A program made the position numbers and the translations under genes. From contig CALSMY010000003.1 in NCBI GenBank assembly GCA_943787575.1, forward strand, positions 1 through 64,000: a DNA stretch of 64,000 nucleotides. The letters run 5' to 3'. The stretch's first letter is position 1; the number at the start of each line of letters is the position of its first letter. Shown one piece after another: positions 26,598-36,939 of this stretch. The notes beneath the pieces are model-generated. The model was not told the DNA's origin. It worked only from the letters and a program-made list of their open reading frames with translations, and ran no database searches. Origin of the DNA: an uncultured Opitutales bacterium. Its GTDB lineage: Bacteria > Verrucomicrobiota > Verrucomicrobiia > Opitutales > Seribacteraceae.

Positions 26598-29500
26598 ATG
26601 AGTTTATTTTCACCCGTTCAATCGATCATGCAATCCCTTAAGGGGCGGCAATATCGAAAGTTTATTAAAAAGTGCGTGCCGGTAGTAACCCGGATTAACG
26701 AGTTGGAGAAGGAACTGCAGTCTTTGAGCGATGATCAGTTACGTGCCAAAACGGACGAGTTTATGCAGCGTTACCAGGACGGCACCAGCCTGGACGATCT
26801 GCTACCTGAGGCCTTTGCCGTAGTAAAAAACGGAGCACGCCGACTTTGTGGTAAAACCATCGATGTGTGCGATCAGCCAATTGAATGGCAGATGGTTCAT
26901 TACGATGTACAATTGATTGGTGGTATGGCCTTGCATGAACGCCATATTGCAGAAATGGCAACAGGGGAAGGAAAGACCCTGGTCTCCACCTGTCCTCTTT
27001 ACCTCAATGCATTGTCCGGACAGAACTGCCAACTGGTCACGGTTAATGATTACCTTGCCCGTCGGGATTCTCATTGGATGGGTGCCCTTTTCGAATTTCT
27101 CGGACTAAAGGTGGGATGCATTCAAAACAGTATGCCATCATCAGAGCGCCGTGAAATGTATGCTAAGAATATTACCTACGGGACCGCATCTGAGTTTGGA
27201 TTTGATTATTTGCGGGACAATGGAATGGCCACTAGCCAGGAAGACCAGGTCCAGCGTGATCATTTCTTCTGCATTATTGATGAAGCGGACTCCATCCTTA
27301 TCGATGAGGCTCGTACACCCTTGATTATTTCCGGTCCCATGCGGGAGGACAATCCATTACCCTTTAATGAGATGAAACCCTTGGTAACCAAGTTGGTGGA
27401 CGCACAGGTTCGCCAGTGCAATCGCTTGGCTGAGGATGCTAAGAGGGTATTGACTTCGGATGAATCTGACGAGGATGTGCTTGATGAAGCCACTGGCAAA
27501 CTTTACCAGGTGAAACGGGGATTGCCCACCCATCGACAGTTCATGCGGATGATGGAGGATGCCAAAATCCGCAAGCGTTTTGAGAAGTTCGATCTGGAAA
27601 TGAATTCCGATTATAACAAGGAAAGGGCACACAATTTAAAGGAAGAACTGCACTATGTAATTGACGAAAAAAACCAGCAGGCGGACTTGACCGAGCAGGG
27701 GCGTGGTTTGATCAGTCCAAGTGATCCTGAGGGCTTCGTAATTCCTGACCTTGCCACCACCTATGTGGAAATTGATCGCAAGAAGACTTTAAGTGATGAG
27801 GAAAAGCGCCAGGAGCGCGAACAGGCGGAATTGGAATTTCAGGTAAAAAGCGAACGCATTCATACGATTTCTCAATTGTTGCGCGCCTTTGCCCTTTACG
27901 AAAAAGACAAAGAATATGTGGTGCAGGGTGGCAAAGTCATGATCGTGGATGAGAATACGGGTCGTTTGATGCCGGGCCGTCGCTGGAGTAATGGATTGCA
28001 CCAGGCGGTTGAATCCAAGGAGGGGGTACAGATCGAAAAGGAAACAAAGACCTATGCCACCATTACTATTCAGAATTATTTTCGGATGTATGATAAGTTG
28101 TCGGGAATGACCGGTACTGCGGAGACTGAGGCTGGTGAATTTCATGACATTTATCGCTTAGGAGTTATGGTCATTCCGACTCACCGCAAGTGCGTACGTG
28201 AGGATCTTAACGATTTGATGTTCAAAGGTCGTAGGCAAAAGTACAACCAGGTATTGGAAGATCTTACTGAAGCCCATAAACGCGGACAACCAGTCCTGGT
28301 GGGTACTGCATCGGTGGAATCTTCCGAAGTTTTCGGTCGTATGCTTAAGCGGGCAAATATCCGCCATACTGTACTCAATGCAAAATTCCATGAAAGGGAA
28401 GCTGAGATTGTTGCCCAGGCTGGGCAGAAGGGTGCAGTGACGATTGCCACCAATATGGCAGGTCGGGGAACAGACATTAAATTGGGCGAGGAAGTCAAAG
28501 AACTTGGAGGCCTGCTTGTCCTTGGCACCGAAAGGCATGAGTCCCGAAGGATTGACCGACAATTACGCGGACGTTGTGCCCGTCAGGGCGATCCTGGAGC
28601 CTCCCGCTTTTATGTGTCTTTGGAAGATGATTTGATGCGTTTGTTCGCGAACCAGGGAGCTCTTTCCAAAATGTTGGAAAAATCTTTTGGAGATGATGAG
28701 GTGCTCGAGCATGGCACGCTCGACTGGTCGATCCAGAACGCTCAGAAAAAAGTGGAGCAGCAAAATTATTCTATTCGTAAACGCCTGCTCCAGTATGATG
28801 ATGTACTCAACCGACAACGGGAAATTGTTTATTCGATACGCAATGATGTTTTACTTGAGGAAGATCCCGGGAAAATCCTGCTCGATTTAGTGGAGGAGGA
28901 GGTGGACGAACGTCTCGCCACCATGCCCGAGAATGAATTTAAGGCCACTAAGTTAGAGGATATGCCGGAGGTTGAATCTTTTGTTGCCTCCTGGGTCAAT
29001 ATTACCTTTCCCCTTAATCTTAACGCCGAGGAATTTGTTGGCCTGGGCGAAGAAGGTTGTAGGAAATTACTTCTCGAAAAAATCCACCAAGCCTATGAGG
29101 GCAAACGTAAGCTGGAAGATCCTCAACAGATTCAAAGTTTGGAACGTTATGTGGTGGTCAATGCAGTTGATGTTCATTGGCAGGATCATCTTACTGAGAT
29201 GGAAGAATTGCGCCGCAGTGTGGGCTTGCGTGGATATGGACAGAAAGATCCCTTGAGTGAATACAAGAGCGAGGCATTCCGGGCTTTTGAAGAAATGATG
29301 GGCTCGATGCGTTCAGAGGTTTGTACAGGTATGTTCCGTGCAGCGACCAACCTGGCAGCTTTTGAAAACATGTTAAATACTTTGAGTAAATCTGCCAAGT
29401 CTACCGGGCCCGACTCCGGTGGTGCCGCTGGATTTGACCGTTTTTCTGCCCCCTCTGCTTCCGCACCTCCCCCGGATGCACCTTCTGCACCTCCTGTCGC

Positions 29501-29606
29501 CACACCGGTGGTCAGGGATGCACCCAAAGTCGGTCGTAATGATCCTTGCCCCTGTGGGAGTGGTAAGAAATACAAGAAGTGTTGCGGGGTAGGGGCTGCC
29601 GCCTAG
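26598..29606 (+). CDS. secA: Preprotein translocase ATPase SecA
   Basis: A 1002-residue motor of the Sec pathway that drives unfolded preproteins through SecYEG. Walker A is [12 protein letters not shown], the DEAD-type box is [17 protein letters not shown], and motifs in the second nucleotide-binding fold include [13 protein letters not shown] and [14 protein letters not shown]. The C-terminus ends in a SEC-C zinc motif, [14 protein letters not shown], after a Pro/Ala-rich linker. It is about 100 residues longer than E. coli SecA, with the extra sequence lying mainly between the Walker B region and the preprotein cross-linking domain (around residues 270-420), as in several Bacteroidetes/Verrucomicrobia homologues. 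Confidence 0.98.
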   Translation: MSLFSPVQSIMQSLKGRQYRKFIKKCVPVVTRINELEKELQSLSDDQLRAKTDEFMQRYQDGTSLDDLLPEAFAVVKNGARRLCGKTIDVCDQPIEWQMVHYDVQLIGGMALHERHIAEMATGEGKTLVSTCPLYLNALSGQNCQLVTVNDYLARRDSHWMGALFEFLGLKVGCIQNSMPSSERREMYAKNITYGTASEFGFDYLRDNGMATSQEDQVQRDHFFCIIDEADSILIDEARTPLIISGPMREDNPLPFNEMKPLVTKLVDAQVRQCNRLAEDAKRVLTSDESDEDVLDEATGKLYQVKRGLPTHRQFMRMMEDAKIRKRFEKFDLEMNSDYNKERAHNLKEELHYVIDEKNQQADLTEQGRGLISPSDPEGFVIPDLATTYVEIDRKKTLSDEEKRQEREQAELEFQVKSERIHTISQLLRAFALYEKDKEYVVQGGKVMIVDENTGRLMPGRRWSNGLHQAVESKEGVQIEKETKTYATITIQNYFRMYDKLSGMTGTAETEAGEFHDIYRLGVMVIPTHRKCVREDLNDLMFKGRRQKYNQVLEDLTEAHKRGQPVLVGTASVESSEVFGRMLKRANIRHTVLNAKFHEREAEIVAQAGQKGAVTIATNMAGRGTDIKLGEEVKELGGLLVLGTERHESRRIDRQLRGRCARQGDPGASRFYVSLEDDLMRLFANQGALSKMLEKSFGDDEVLEHGTLDWSIQNAQKKVEQQNYSIRKRLLQYDDVLNRQREIVYSIRNDVLLEEDPGKILLDLVEEEVDERLATMPENEFKATKLEDMPEVESFVASWVNITFPLNLNAEEFVGLGEEGCRKLLLEKIHQAYEGKRKLEDPQQIQSLERYVVVNAVDVHWQDHLTEMEELRRSVGLRGYGQKDPLSEYKSEAFRAFEEMMGSMRSEVCTGMFRAATNLAAFENMLNTLSKSAKSTGPDSGGAAGFDRFSAPSASAPPPDAPSAPPVATPVVRDAPKVGRNDPCPCGSGKKYKKCCGVGAAA

Positions 29607-29625
29607 CACAGGCAAAGATAAAAGA

Positions 29626-30471
29626 TTAGCTTTCTTTGGAAAGCGAGCGGGCAAGATCTGTCCATTGCAAAACGGTAATCTTTTCAGGGCGTATGGTTGG
29701 GCAGAGATTCTGTCTTTTTAACCATGAGAGCATAATTTCTTGAATAGCAGAATTCTCGTTTTTGATTAAGCTACCAAGTTGTTTCCGGCGTTGCGTAAAA
29801 ACTCGTCTAATTAATACCCGTACATCTTTGGGAAAGGGGAATCTATTTTCCAACCTGTCCATACGAAGCAATACGGAATCAACCGATGGTGCTGGAAAAA
29901 AGCATTGTCCTGGCACCGCGTGTCTGCCACCTGTTTTGTAGCAGGCCTGTAAAAAAATGGATAGGGCATTAAATGTTTTACTTCCCGGAGAGGCGAGCAT
30001 GCGTTCGGTTGCTTCCTTTTGTAACATCATGACCATGCGCAAAGGAAGTTTTCCAGATCCGAGCAAACCTTCCAACCATGCTGAGGAAATGGCATAGGGC
30101 AGATTGGCGACCACTGCAAAATCATCTATTTCTTCGGGTAAATCTCCAGTGGGATATTTGACCGCGTCTGCCCGCAATAGATTGAACTGACCGGATTCGA
30201 TGAAGGAGGCAAGTTGTTCCCTAAGGTGAGCATCCAGGCGACGATCAATTTCTACCGCGTAGACTGGGTGCCCATGTGCGAGCAAGCGTTCAGTCAGGGT
30301 GCCTAGTCCGGGTCCAATCTCGAGCACGGGCATATTTGTAGGAAGTTCTGCCATGGAAATAGATTTTTCCACAAGGTTTCCATCGATGAGGAAATTTTGG
30401 CCTAATTTCTTGTTGGGCCGATGATCGAGTTGACGGAGCAACTCATTGGTGACTGATGGACTAAGGGCCAT
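29626..30471 (-). CDS. rsmA: 16S rRNA dimethyladenosine transferase RsmA (KsgA)
   Basis: A 281-residue SAM-dependent methylase that dimethylates A1518 and A1519 near the 3' end of 16S rRNA. It starts with KKLGQNFLIDGNLVEK, then motif I LEIGPGLGTLTERLL, motif II VYAVEIDRR and the catalytic motif IV NLPYAISS. The C-terminal region CFFPAPSVDSVLLRM is also characteristic. Length and domain order are normal. Convergent with secA, with only 19 bases between the two stops. Confidence 0.97.
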   Translation of the reverse strand: MALSPSVTNELLRQLDHRPNKKLGQNFLIDGNLVEKSISMAELPTNMPVLEIGPGLGTLTERLLAHGHPVYAVEIDRRLDAHLREQLASFIESGQFNLLRADAVKYPTGDLPEEIDDFAVVANLPYAISSAWLEGLLGSGKLPLRMVMMLQKEATERMLASPGSKTFNALSIFLQACYKTGGRHAVPGQCFFPAPSVDSVLLRMDRLENRFPFPKDVRVLIRRVFTQRRKQLGSLIKNENSAIQEIMLSWLKRQNLCPTIRPEKITVLQWTDLARSLSKES

Positions 30472-30507
30472 TCAAGCAGTGGACATGAGAATGTTTAAGT
30501 CTATCTA

Positions 30508-31305
30508 CTATTCGCAGTCCTTCATCTCCCCGATGAATTCCTCGACATCATCCGCCCGCATTAGCGCTTCTCCACAGAGCACAGCATCCGCACCTGCCTC
30601 CCGGGCACGCCAGGCATCTGCTGGTTCCAGGATTCCACTCTCGCTAACTTTGATAATCCCATCAGGGATTTTGGGGAATAAACCTTCAGTCACCGCAAGG
30701 TCGGTCTTGAAACGTTTGAGGTCCCGGTTGTTTACTCCAAGAAGGAGAGGGTTGTGGGGTAAAACTTTTTCAAGCTCTTCTTCTTCATGAATCTCATAAA
30801 GGCAGGTAAGTCCTGCAAGGTCTGCTGCATACCTTAAAGTTTTTAATTCATCATCATCGAGGGCACGAACGATTAGAAGGATGGCTCGGGCACCGGCTTC
30901 GAGGGCTTCCAATATCTGAATCGGATGGACCATAAAGTCTTTGCGCAAAGTTGGGGTGGAGCGGTTGTGCTCGCGTAAAAAATCATTCACATCCCAAAGG
31001 TCCTGCAGGGTTCCACCGAAATAGGGCTCGTCGGTTAGTATGGAAAGTGCATCGGCACTTGCATTGACATAAGACCGTGCCTGTTCAGGAGCAGATGCAG
31101 AGGATGCGATCTCACCGGCAGAGGGGGACTTTCGTTTAATCTCGGCGATGACAGATAATTCATCCGGATTGGAAAGGGCGTCGAGAAAGGAAGGGCCGTT
31201 TTGCAGGCGTTCTCCAAGTTGGGAAAGTTCGCTATCACGAACCGGACGGATGAGCGGTTCGATTTCGCGGCGTTTAGCCGCCATGATTTCAGATAGTTTG
31301 TCCAT
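30508..31305 (-). CDS. trpC: Indole-3-glycerol-phosphate synthase
   Basis: A 265-residue TIM barrel of tryptophan synthesis that closes carboxyphenylaminodeoxyribulose phosphate to indole-3-glycerol phosphate. Markers are VIAEIKRKSPSAG (catalytic Lys), ALSILTDEPYFGG, LRKDFMVHPIQ, LLGVNNRDLKRF and KVSESGILEPADAW. ATG 31305 begins the family-typical MDKLSEIMAAKRREIEPL; an upstream TTG-type extension is unlikely. Stands apart from other trp genes. Divergent from mazG. Confidence 0.95.
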   Translation of the reverse strand: MDKLSEIMAAKRREIEPLIRPVRDSELSQLGERLQNGPSFLDALSNPDELSVIAEIKRKSPSAGEIASSASAPEQARSYVNASADALSILTDEPYFGGTLQDLWDVNDFLREHNRSTPTLRKDFMVHPIQILEALEAGARAILLIVRALDDDELKTLRYAADLAGLTCLYEIHEEEELEKVLPHNPLLLGVNNRDLKRFKTDLAVTEGLFPKIPDGIIKVSESGILEPADAWRAREAGADAVLCGEALMRADDVEEFIGEMKDCE

Positions 31306-31381
31306 GGATAATTGTTTGGGAAATAAATTTCCTGGGGTATGGGTTTGCAAGTCCCAGGCATTTTTCCCATAGTGCGCCTGC

Positions 31382-32059
31382 GTGAGCGAAATTCAACGAC
31401 TAAGAGAACTAATGGCAAGATTGCGTGCCCCGGACGGTTGTCCCTGGGATCAGGAGCAAACCCATCAATCCATTGCCCGCTGTCTGGTAGAAGAGGCGGC
31501 TGAGGTGCTCGAAGCAATCGATACCGAAGACACGGAGTTATTAAGGGAGGAACTGGGTGATCTTTTACTGCAGGTAGTTTTTCATTCGCAGATTGAAGAA
31601 GAGGCAGGCCGCTTCGATCTGGAGGATGTTGCCCGGGAGATTTCTGACAAATTAGTCCGCAGGCATCCACATGTCTTTGGTGATCCAAACGACAAAGAAG
31701 AAGATGCTGATGCGGTGATTGATCGTTGGGAACGAATTAAGGCCGAGGAGAAAAAGGCCAAGGGGGTAAGTGAAACCAATCAAAAATTTAAGAATTTACC
31801 TCCGCAACTTCCTTCCACTCTTTTTGCTAACGAGGTATACAAGCAGGCAAATAAACTTGGCTTGGAAAAGGACGGAGAATGGGATGATAGTAAGATCAAT
31901 GAAATGGGCAGCGGTTTGAATGAAGCCCAAGCGGGAAGAGCTCTTTTTGAATGGGTGGCAGCCTGTCGGTCTGGTGGCATTGATCCAGAATCTGCCCTGC
32001 GCAAATTTGCATCTTCTCAAGTCCGTATTCTCGAAGAGAAATATAAGCCAAAGCCTTGA
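31382..32059 (+). CDS. mazG: Nucleoside triphosphate pyrophosphohydrolase MazG
   Basis: A 225-residue all-alpha NTP pyrophosphatase. The N-terminal domain carries LRAPDGCPWDQEQTHQSI, EEAAEVLEAI and EELGDLLLQVVFHSQIEE, whose acidic residues bind magnesium. HVFGDPNDKEEDADAV and WERIKAEEK follow, then a second shorter MazG-like repeat. The enzyme hydrolyses (d)NTPs to monophosphates as housecleaning. It starts with GTG at 31382. The stop overlaps the following TTG start by four bases. Confidence 0.95.
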   Translation: MSEIQRLRELMARLRAPDGCPWDQEQTHQSIARCLVEEAAEVLEAIDTEDTELLREELGDLLLQVVFHSQIEEEAGRFDLEDVAREISDKLVRRHPHVFGDPNDKEEDADAVIDRWERIKAEEKKAKGVSETNQKFKNLPPQLPSTLFANEVYKQANKLGLEKDGEWDDSKINEMGSGLNEAQAGRALFEWVAACRSGGIDPESALRKFASSQVRILEEKYKPKP

Positions 32060-32814
32060 GTATTTTCCGCTCCACAAAGTTTGAAACTTTGGAGTTTTTG
32101 GACGATTCCAAGCCCCGTACACTTGTTTGTGAATTACGGAAGAGTTCGCGTTCGCGTAGGATTAATCTGCGATTAAAAAGTCCAGGCAGTGCCTTGCTCA
32201 CTTTTCCTCAGCGAATGGCATGGAAGGAGGCGGAAAAGTTTTTGCAGCAACAAACAGATTGGTTGCGGCGTAAAAGTTTGGAGTTTCCAGTCCGCATTTC
32301 TTTGAGCGATTATTTTTCTGGGGGCGGGTGTATTTGTTTAGATTCCATAGGTTCAGGCAAACCGGTTAATGTACAAATTGACCCTCATGCTAACAGAACC
32401 CGGACCAGTCTCGAAAACCAGCAAGTTTCTATTTTTGTATCATCCGAAGAAAACCAGGAGCTTTTGATTAAAGAGGCTTGCCGTAAATTGGCCTGCCAAT
32501 TTCTGCCATCCCGGTTGCAATGGGCAGAGGAACGGACTGGTTTGCAGTCAAAAAAAATCAGGATTGGGGATCAACGTACCCGTTGGGGATCTTGTTCCCC
32601 ACGAGGAACGATTTCCTTAAACTGGCGAATTATTCTACTTCCTGAAGAGTTGGGAAACTATGTGCTTTTTCATGAACTTGCTCATCTTCAGGAGATGAAT
32701 CATTCCTCCCGTTTTTGGACAAAACTAGAAGAATTTGTTCCAGGAGCCAAAGAGACGGACCGTAAATTATCCAGGGTAGGAAAACCAGTGTTCTCCTTAG
32801 GGCGAACAGAATAG
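32056..32814 (+). CDS. YgjP-type (DUF45) zinc metallopeptidase-like protein
   Basis: A 252-residue protein of the YgjP/SprT-like group. The C-terminal half reads RWGSCSPRGTISLNWRIILL, then FHELAHLQEMNHSSRFW, giving HExxH zinc ligands and a third His. The N-terminal part (SRRINLRLKS) is typical of this family. It starts with TTG inside the mazG stop (TTGA), indicating coupling. Substrates are unknown for most family members. The C-terminus is convergent with the ankyrin gene. Confidence 0.88.
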   Translation: MSIFRSTKFETLEFLDDSKPRTLVCELRKSSRSRRINLRLKSPGSALLTFPQRMAWKEAEKFLQQQTDWLRRKSLEFPVRISLSDYFSGGGCICLDSIGSGKPVNVQIDPHANRTRTSLENQQVSIFVSSEENQELLIKEACRKLACQFLPSRLQWAEERTGLQSKKIRIGDQRTRWGSCSPRGTISLNWRIILLPEELGNYVLFHELAHLQEMNHSSRFWTKLEEFVPGAKETDRKLSRVGKPVFSLGRTE

Positions 32815-32830
32815 TCGCTAAAGAGCCAAT

Positions 32831-35284
32831 TTATTCAGGCCCAAGTTCCCAGGCGGATCGGCCACCCATCGAGCGCAGATAGATTAAGCCCTCACTGCCT
32901 TCTTCGCCCACATCAGTCGGGGTGATGGCGTCAGGCCCGTAGCGCCGGTTTAAGTCGAGTCCAAAGGCCAACATTTTACGGATTAAGGACTTTTTTCCTG
33001 AAAACGCAGCTCCATGGAGAAGAGTGTAACCATTCATCGCTTCGATAGTTGGATCAGCGGAACGGTCCAGTAAATAATCGACCACATCTTCACGACCAGC
33101 CACGGTGGCGACTAAAAGGGGGGTGGCTCCGAATGAGTCCTGTTCATTGATTAATCGTCCGGCTTTAAGGAGCGATCGGATCTGATTAAAATCTCCGGTA
33201 CCAGCAGCCAAGTGTAAGGGATAGGATGATTTCACACCCAATCCTTTAAGCAATTCGACAATTTTAATATTTCCACTTGCTCCGGCCAAGTCCATGAGGT
33301 TTGAGCCATAAGCATCGACGGCATGGACATCAGCAGACAGGGCGAGTAAAGTTTCGACTGTTTCAAGTTGTCCGCGGAGGGTCGCAGTCATGACCGGAGT
33401 TTCCTGCTCGTCAGTTTGGGCATCAACTTCGGCACCGTCTTCCAGCAGCAATTCGACCACTTCCTGGTTTTTTCCCCAGGCCGCACTGTGCAGGGGGGTA
33501 GATAGATGATTTCCACGGGTATTTGGATCTCCACCATTGCGCAACAAGTAGTCCACAATATATACATTTCCACGGTAAGCGGCATAATGCAGTGGGGAAT
33601 GTCCAAAGCGGTCGTTCGCATTGATCAAAGCTCCCATGGCCACGGCTTCAACCACCTCGTTGAGGTCGTCACGGGCGATAGCTAAAAATAAACGGGTATT
33701 GATTTGATCAATCCATTCCTGGCCAAGTCTGTCAATAATGAGGGACCACGGTTGCTGGTCAGCGGTTGAGAGTTTTAGTTTTCCTGATAATCCTCCTTGG
33801 TTGTTACTTCGTAGATTAAAATTCGAAAATTCATCCAACCAACTGATATATTTTAATTGATCAAAACTAAGCCCTTGTGGTTCACGGAGCAGTTTGGCTG
33901 ATGCTGTTGGGTTGAAGTCGAGGGCAAAGGCATGGTTGTTTAATAATTTGCGCCGGTGAAAGGCCAGCGGCTTGATAGTCGTACCCAATTTTAATTCCCG
34001 AGAATACTCGGGGGTGGATAGCCAGGCGGTATCGATTCCTTCGATAAGTTCAAGTTGATGAACTTGAAGTAAAGCATTCAGACCCATACCAGCATTCATT
34101 CCTGCCAGTAATTCTCGAAAGGCAAGGGGATTAGAAATCTTCATTCCTGCAGCCCAAATCGGACTGGTTTGGGCAATGGGTTGGCCGTTGGGGAGGGAAG
34201 TTTGTTCGGTACGTGAACTTCCTCCGGCAAAGACAAAATCTCCGCTCGGGAAACGGACTAATTCCCGGGCACTCAGATCAAATCCTGGCAGGTCAGTATC
34301 GGCTCCCAATTTATTTGCCGAAAATAATTTTAGGGCCATGTCCACAGCTTCTCCAAGAAAATGGTGGAATCCTTCTTCAGGTAGACTAATACGACCAACA
34401 AGGGGGGCGTCACCTGGTAACTGGTCAACGATCTTTATAGGGTTAACCTGTTTGGTCCGGCTGGTTTTATCATTTGAATAATTGTGCACATCGATATTTA
34501 GGCTGCCCGGTTGAGAACGAAAAAAGACCCCATAAGAATCGAGCAGGAGAGAGTCAAATAAGGGAAGGATCGATTCGATGAGGGTATTGCCATGCCATGC
34601 CTCGACCAATCGTCCATTTCCGGTGCCCTCGAGGTAGATAGCAAGATCAGAGGAGTGGTTGGCATGACTGGCGAGAGGGGCAGGCAATTCGGGCGGTTGA
34701 AAGCTTGAAGAAAGGGAGGATATAAATTTTTCGAGATCCTGATTTCGTGCAGGTAAATTTGCGGTTTGTTGGAGGAGTAAATTACCAAGTAGAAAGCAAA
34801 ATTCACCTTCCCGACCAATGGCAAATGGCTGGGTGGTCCGTTGGTAAATTTTTGGGTTATTTTTAGAAGGTCGCAGACCTAAGAAACGGGCGAGGTCTGA
34901 CATCGACCGATCGGCCAGTTCAGGGGAGCTTGCACGGGCAATCGCCCCGAATTGTGGGTATGGGTTTTCGCCTTCGACCAGACGGACGAAGAATTGTACT
35001 GGTTCGGACCATTTTATCCCACTACTATTATGGTCGGACAGCCAGGAGCGAAGAGGAGAACCAGCTTCTTCCAGGCGTTTAAACAAAGAGTTCCATTTTT
35101 GATTTTGAAGAATATCCGACTTGGATATCATTTTTTGTCCATCGATACTGAGCACGAGGATAGAGTCGGTCGGAACCCTGTGAAGGGTTTGGGAGACTGG
35201 AGCAGACCTAGCAGATACAGCCAAGAAAGGAAATGCCAGGCAAGTGGTTAGGAAGAGAATGAATGGAGGGCGAAAAATAAGCAT
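32831..35284 (-). CDS. Exported ankyrin-repeat protein with long N-terminal domain
   Basis: An 817-residue protein with a signal peptide (FILFLTTCLAFPFLAVSARS). The first 540 residues are a domain starting HRVPTDSILVLSIDGQKMI that resembles the DUF4836-type or similar periplasmic proteins where a Ser/Lys-rich start is followed by repeats of beta and alpha elements; I am not certain of the family. The last 260 residues carry about seven ankyrin repeats, for example GHSPLHYAAYRGNVYIVDYLL, TPLHSAAWGKNQEVVELLL and ATPLLVATVAGREDVVDYLL. Ankyrin repeats bind proteins. Divergent from ribE. Confidence 0.82.
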   Translation of the reverse strand: MLIFRPPFILFLTTCLAFPFLAVSARSAPVSQTLHRVPTDSILVLSIDGQKMISKSDILQNQKWNSLFKRLEEAGSPLRSWLSDHNSSGIKWSEPVQFFVRLVEGENPYPQFGAIARASSPELADRSMSDLARFLGLRPSKNNPKIYQRTTQPFAIGREGEFCFLLGNLLLQQTANLPARNQDLEKFISSLSSSFQPPELPAPLASHANHSSDLAIYLEGTGNGRLVEAWHGNTLIESILPLFDSLLLDSYGVFFRSQPGSLNIDVHNYSNDKTSRTKQVNPIKIVDQLPGDAPLVGRISLPEEGFHHFLGEAVDMALKLFSANKLGADTDLPGFDLSARELVRFPSGDFVFAGGSSRTEQTSLPNGQPIAQTSPIWAAGMKISNPLAFRELLAGMNAGMGLNALLQVHQLELIEGIDTAWLSTPEYSRELKLGTTIKPLAFHRRKLLNNHAFALDFNPTASAKLLREPQGLSFDQLKYISWLDEFSNFNLRSNNQGGLSGKLKLSTADQQPWSLIIDRLGQEWIDQINTRLFLAIARDDLNEVVEAVAMGALINANDRFGHSPLHYAAYRGNVYIVDYLLRNGGDPNTRGNHLSTPLHSAAWGKNQEVVELLLEDGAEVDAQTDEQETPVMTATLRGQLETVETLLALSADVHAVDAYGSNLMDLAGASGNIKIVELLKGLGVKSSYPLHLAAGTGDFNQIRSLLKAGRLINEQDSFGATPLLVATVAGREDVVDYLLDRSADPTIEAMNGYTLLHGAAFSGKKSLIRKMLAFGLDLNRRYGPDAITPTDVGEEGSEGLIYLRSMGGRSAWELGPE

Positions 35285-35377
35285 AAAGGTATGGTTTCAA
35301 GCTAATCAGCGTTAGATAATGGTCAAATTATCTTTCCATTCTTCCCTGTCCTTTCTAAAGATTGTGTAAGAATAATT

Positions 35378-35971
35378 ATGTTTACTGGAATTGTTGAAGG
35401 AGTTGGGGTTGTAAAAAGCCTGGAAGAACAGGAGGAATCCTGGTTGCTTCGCTTGGAATTGCCCTTTGCCAACGGGGATGGATTGGAAGCAGGTGCAAGC
35501 TTAGCCGTAAATGGATGTTGCCTGACCATGCGGGAAGACGGATCAACCGCTGGATCGTTTGATTTGCTGGAGGAAACTCTAAACCGTACAAACCTCGGAC
35601 AATTATCTACCGGAGACTGGGTAAACCTCGAGCGCTCCCTCCCAGCGAACGGTCGTTTGGGCGGTCATTTTGTAACCGGTCACATTGATGGCCCGGGAAC
35701 GATTCAAGTTTTTGAGGAACGGGGGAAAAATTTATTTCTTCAAGTGGGTGTAGAGCAGGAATCGGCCAAGTATCTGGTGGATAAAGGATGCATTGCAGTG
35801 GATGGATGTTCGTTGACTGTTTGTGAAGTAACTGACGATTCCTTTGCAGTCTGGCTAATTCCCCACACCTTGGACCAGACGAATTTGAAAGGACGAAAGC
35901 CTGGGGATCGCTTGAACCTAGAATTCGACCTGCTTGCCAAGTATGTCGAGCGCATCCATGCAAAGACATGA
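35378..35971 (+). CDS. ribE: Riboflavin synthase, alpha subunit
   Basis: A 197-residue enzyme made of two lumazine-binding repeats: MFTGIVEGVGVV with LAVNGCCLTM, then GGHFVTGHIDGPGTI with AVDGCSLTV. It dismutates two 6,7-dimethyl-8-ribityllumazine molecules to riboflavin. N-terminal MFTGI and the Cys and His residues of the active site are present. The stop forms an ATGA overlap with the DNA glycosylase gene. No FMN riboswitch is visible in the 93-base leader. Confidence 0.97.
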   Translation: MFTGIVEGVGVVKSLEEQEESWLLRLELPFANGDGLEAGASLAVNGCCLTMREDGSTAGSFDLLEETLNRTNLGQLSTGDWVNLERSLPANGRLGGHFVTGHIDGPGTIQVFEERGKNLFLQVGVEQESAKYLVDKGCIAVDGCSLTVCEVTDDSFAVWLIPHTLDQTNLKGRKPGDRLNLEFDLLAKYVERIHAKT

Positions 35972-36927
35972 ATGATTCTTCCACCATGGAGCCTGCGGAT
36001 GCTGCCTTGGCGGTTTTGGAGGAATTAAAAAGACAACGGTCGGAGGGAACTCGCCATTTGTACATGGAGGAATCCACTTTGCAGGGATTGGAGGAATTAT
36101 TAGCCGGAGGGAAAAAGGAGTCTCCACCGATTGCCGCTGTGCCTGATAAGCCGAGATTTGATCAAGTCTCCGAACCCCCTGCCGTGGCTAAGGTTCCTTT
36201 GGGTACCCAAGCACCTGAACAAGAAAAGCCAGTTCCAGTTTCTCAACCAACTCCAAAATCCGTAAACCCTGCACTGGCGAAGCCTCCGGAGATTTCCCTG
36301 CCCGATGGATCAAAGGCTGAACGATGGAATTGGCTAAAGGAGCGGGTATTGGGTTGCGAGGTTTGCCAGTCCGAACTTAATCCCGGGGCAAAGGTGGTTT
36401 TTGGCGTGGGGAATTTGGATGCGGATTTATTTTTTTGTGGGGAAGCCCCGGGTCCAGAAGAGGAGGAAGCGGGCGAACCTTTTGTTGGGCCGGCTGGTGA
36501 ATTGTTGGACAAAATTATATCGGTGATGGGACTGTCCAGGGAATCAGTTTACCTTGGCAATGTGGTCAATTTTCGTCCCCGTCATGAACGGGCTTACGGT
36601 AACCGTCCGCCCACTTCCGAGGAATTGAATTTTTGTTTGCCTTACCTGCGGGCACAGTTGGAGATTATTAAACCAAAAATTGTGGTTGCCCTGGGCAAGA
36701 CTGCGACCGATGGATTGCTTGGTCCTGACCCTCAGCGCCGGCTCGGACAGATGCGTGGAAACTGGCATGAATACGAAGGTATTCCCATGATGGTCACCTA
36801 TCATCCATCCTACCTCCTGCACAACCCAAGCAAATCGAGCAAGCGTAAGGTATGGGACGATATGCTCCTGGTTATGGAAAAGTTGGAACTCCCGATAAGC
36901 GAGAAACAACGATCCTTTTTTCAATAG
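35968..36927 (+). CDS. Family-4 uracil-DNA glycosylase with N-terminal extension
   Basis: A 319-residue protein with a linker-like N-terminal 115 residues and a family-4 UDG domain. Motif A is FCGEAPGPEEEEAGEPFVGPAG and motif B is TYHPSYLL. Family-4 enzymes carry a 4Fe-4S cluster on four Cys. Here GCEVC and ELNFCLPYL supply three, but the position usually read as KCRP is NFRP, so the fourth ligand is missing from its usual place. The enzyme removes uracil from DNA. It is coupled to ribE through a four-base overlap. Confidence 0.88.
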   Translation: MNDSSTMEPADAALAVLEELKRQRSEGTRHLYMEESTLQGLEELLAGGKKESPPIAAVPDKPRFDQVSEPPAVAKVPLGTQAPEQEKPVPVSQPTPKSVNPALAKPPEISLPDGSKAERWNWLKERVLGCEVCQSELNPGAKVVFGVGNLDADLFFCGEAPGPEEEEAGEPFVGPAGELLDKIISVMGLSRESVYLGNVVNFRPRHERAYGNRPPTSEELNFCLPYLRAQLEIIKPKIVVALGKTATDGLLGPDPQRRLGQMRGNWHEYEGIPMMVTYHPSYLLHNPSKSSKRKVWDDMLLVMEKLELPISEKQRSFFQ

Positions 36928-36939
36928 CCCCTTTTTACT

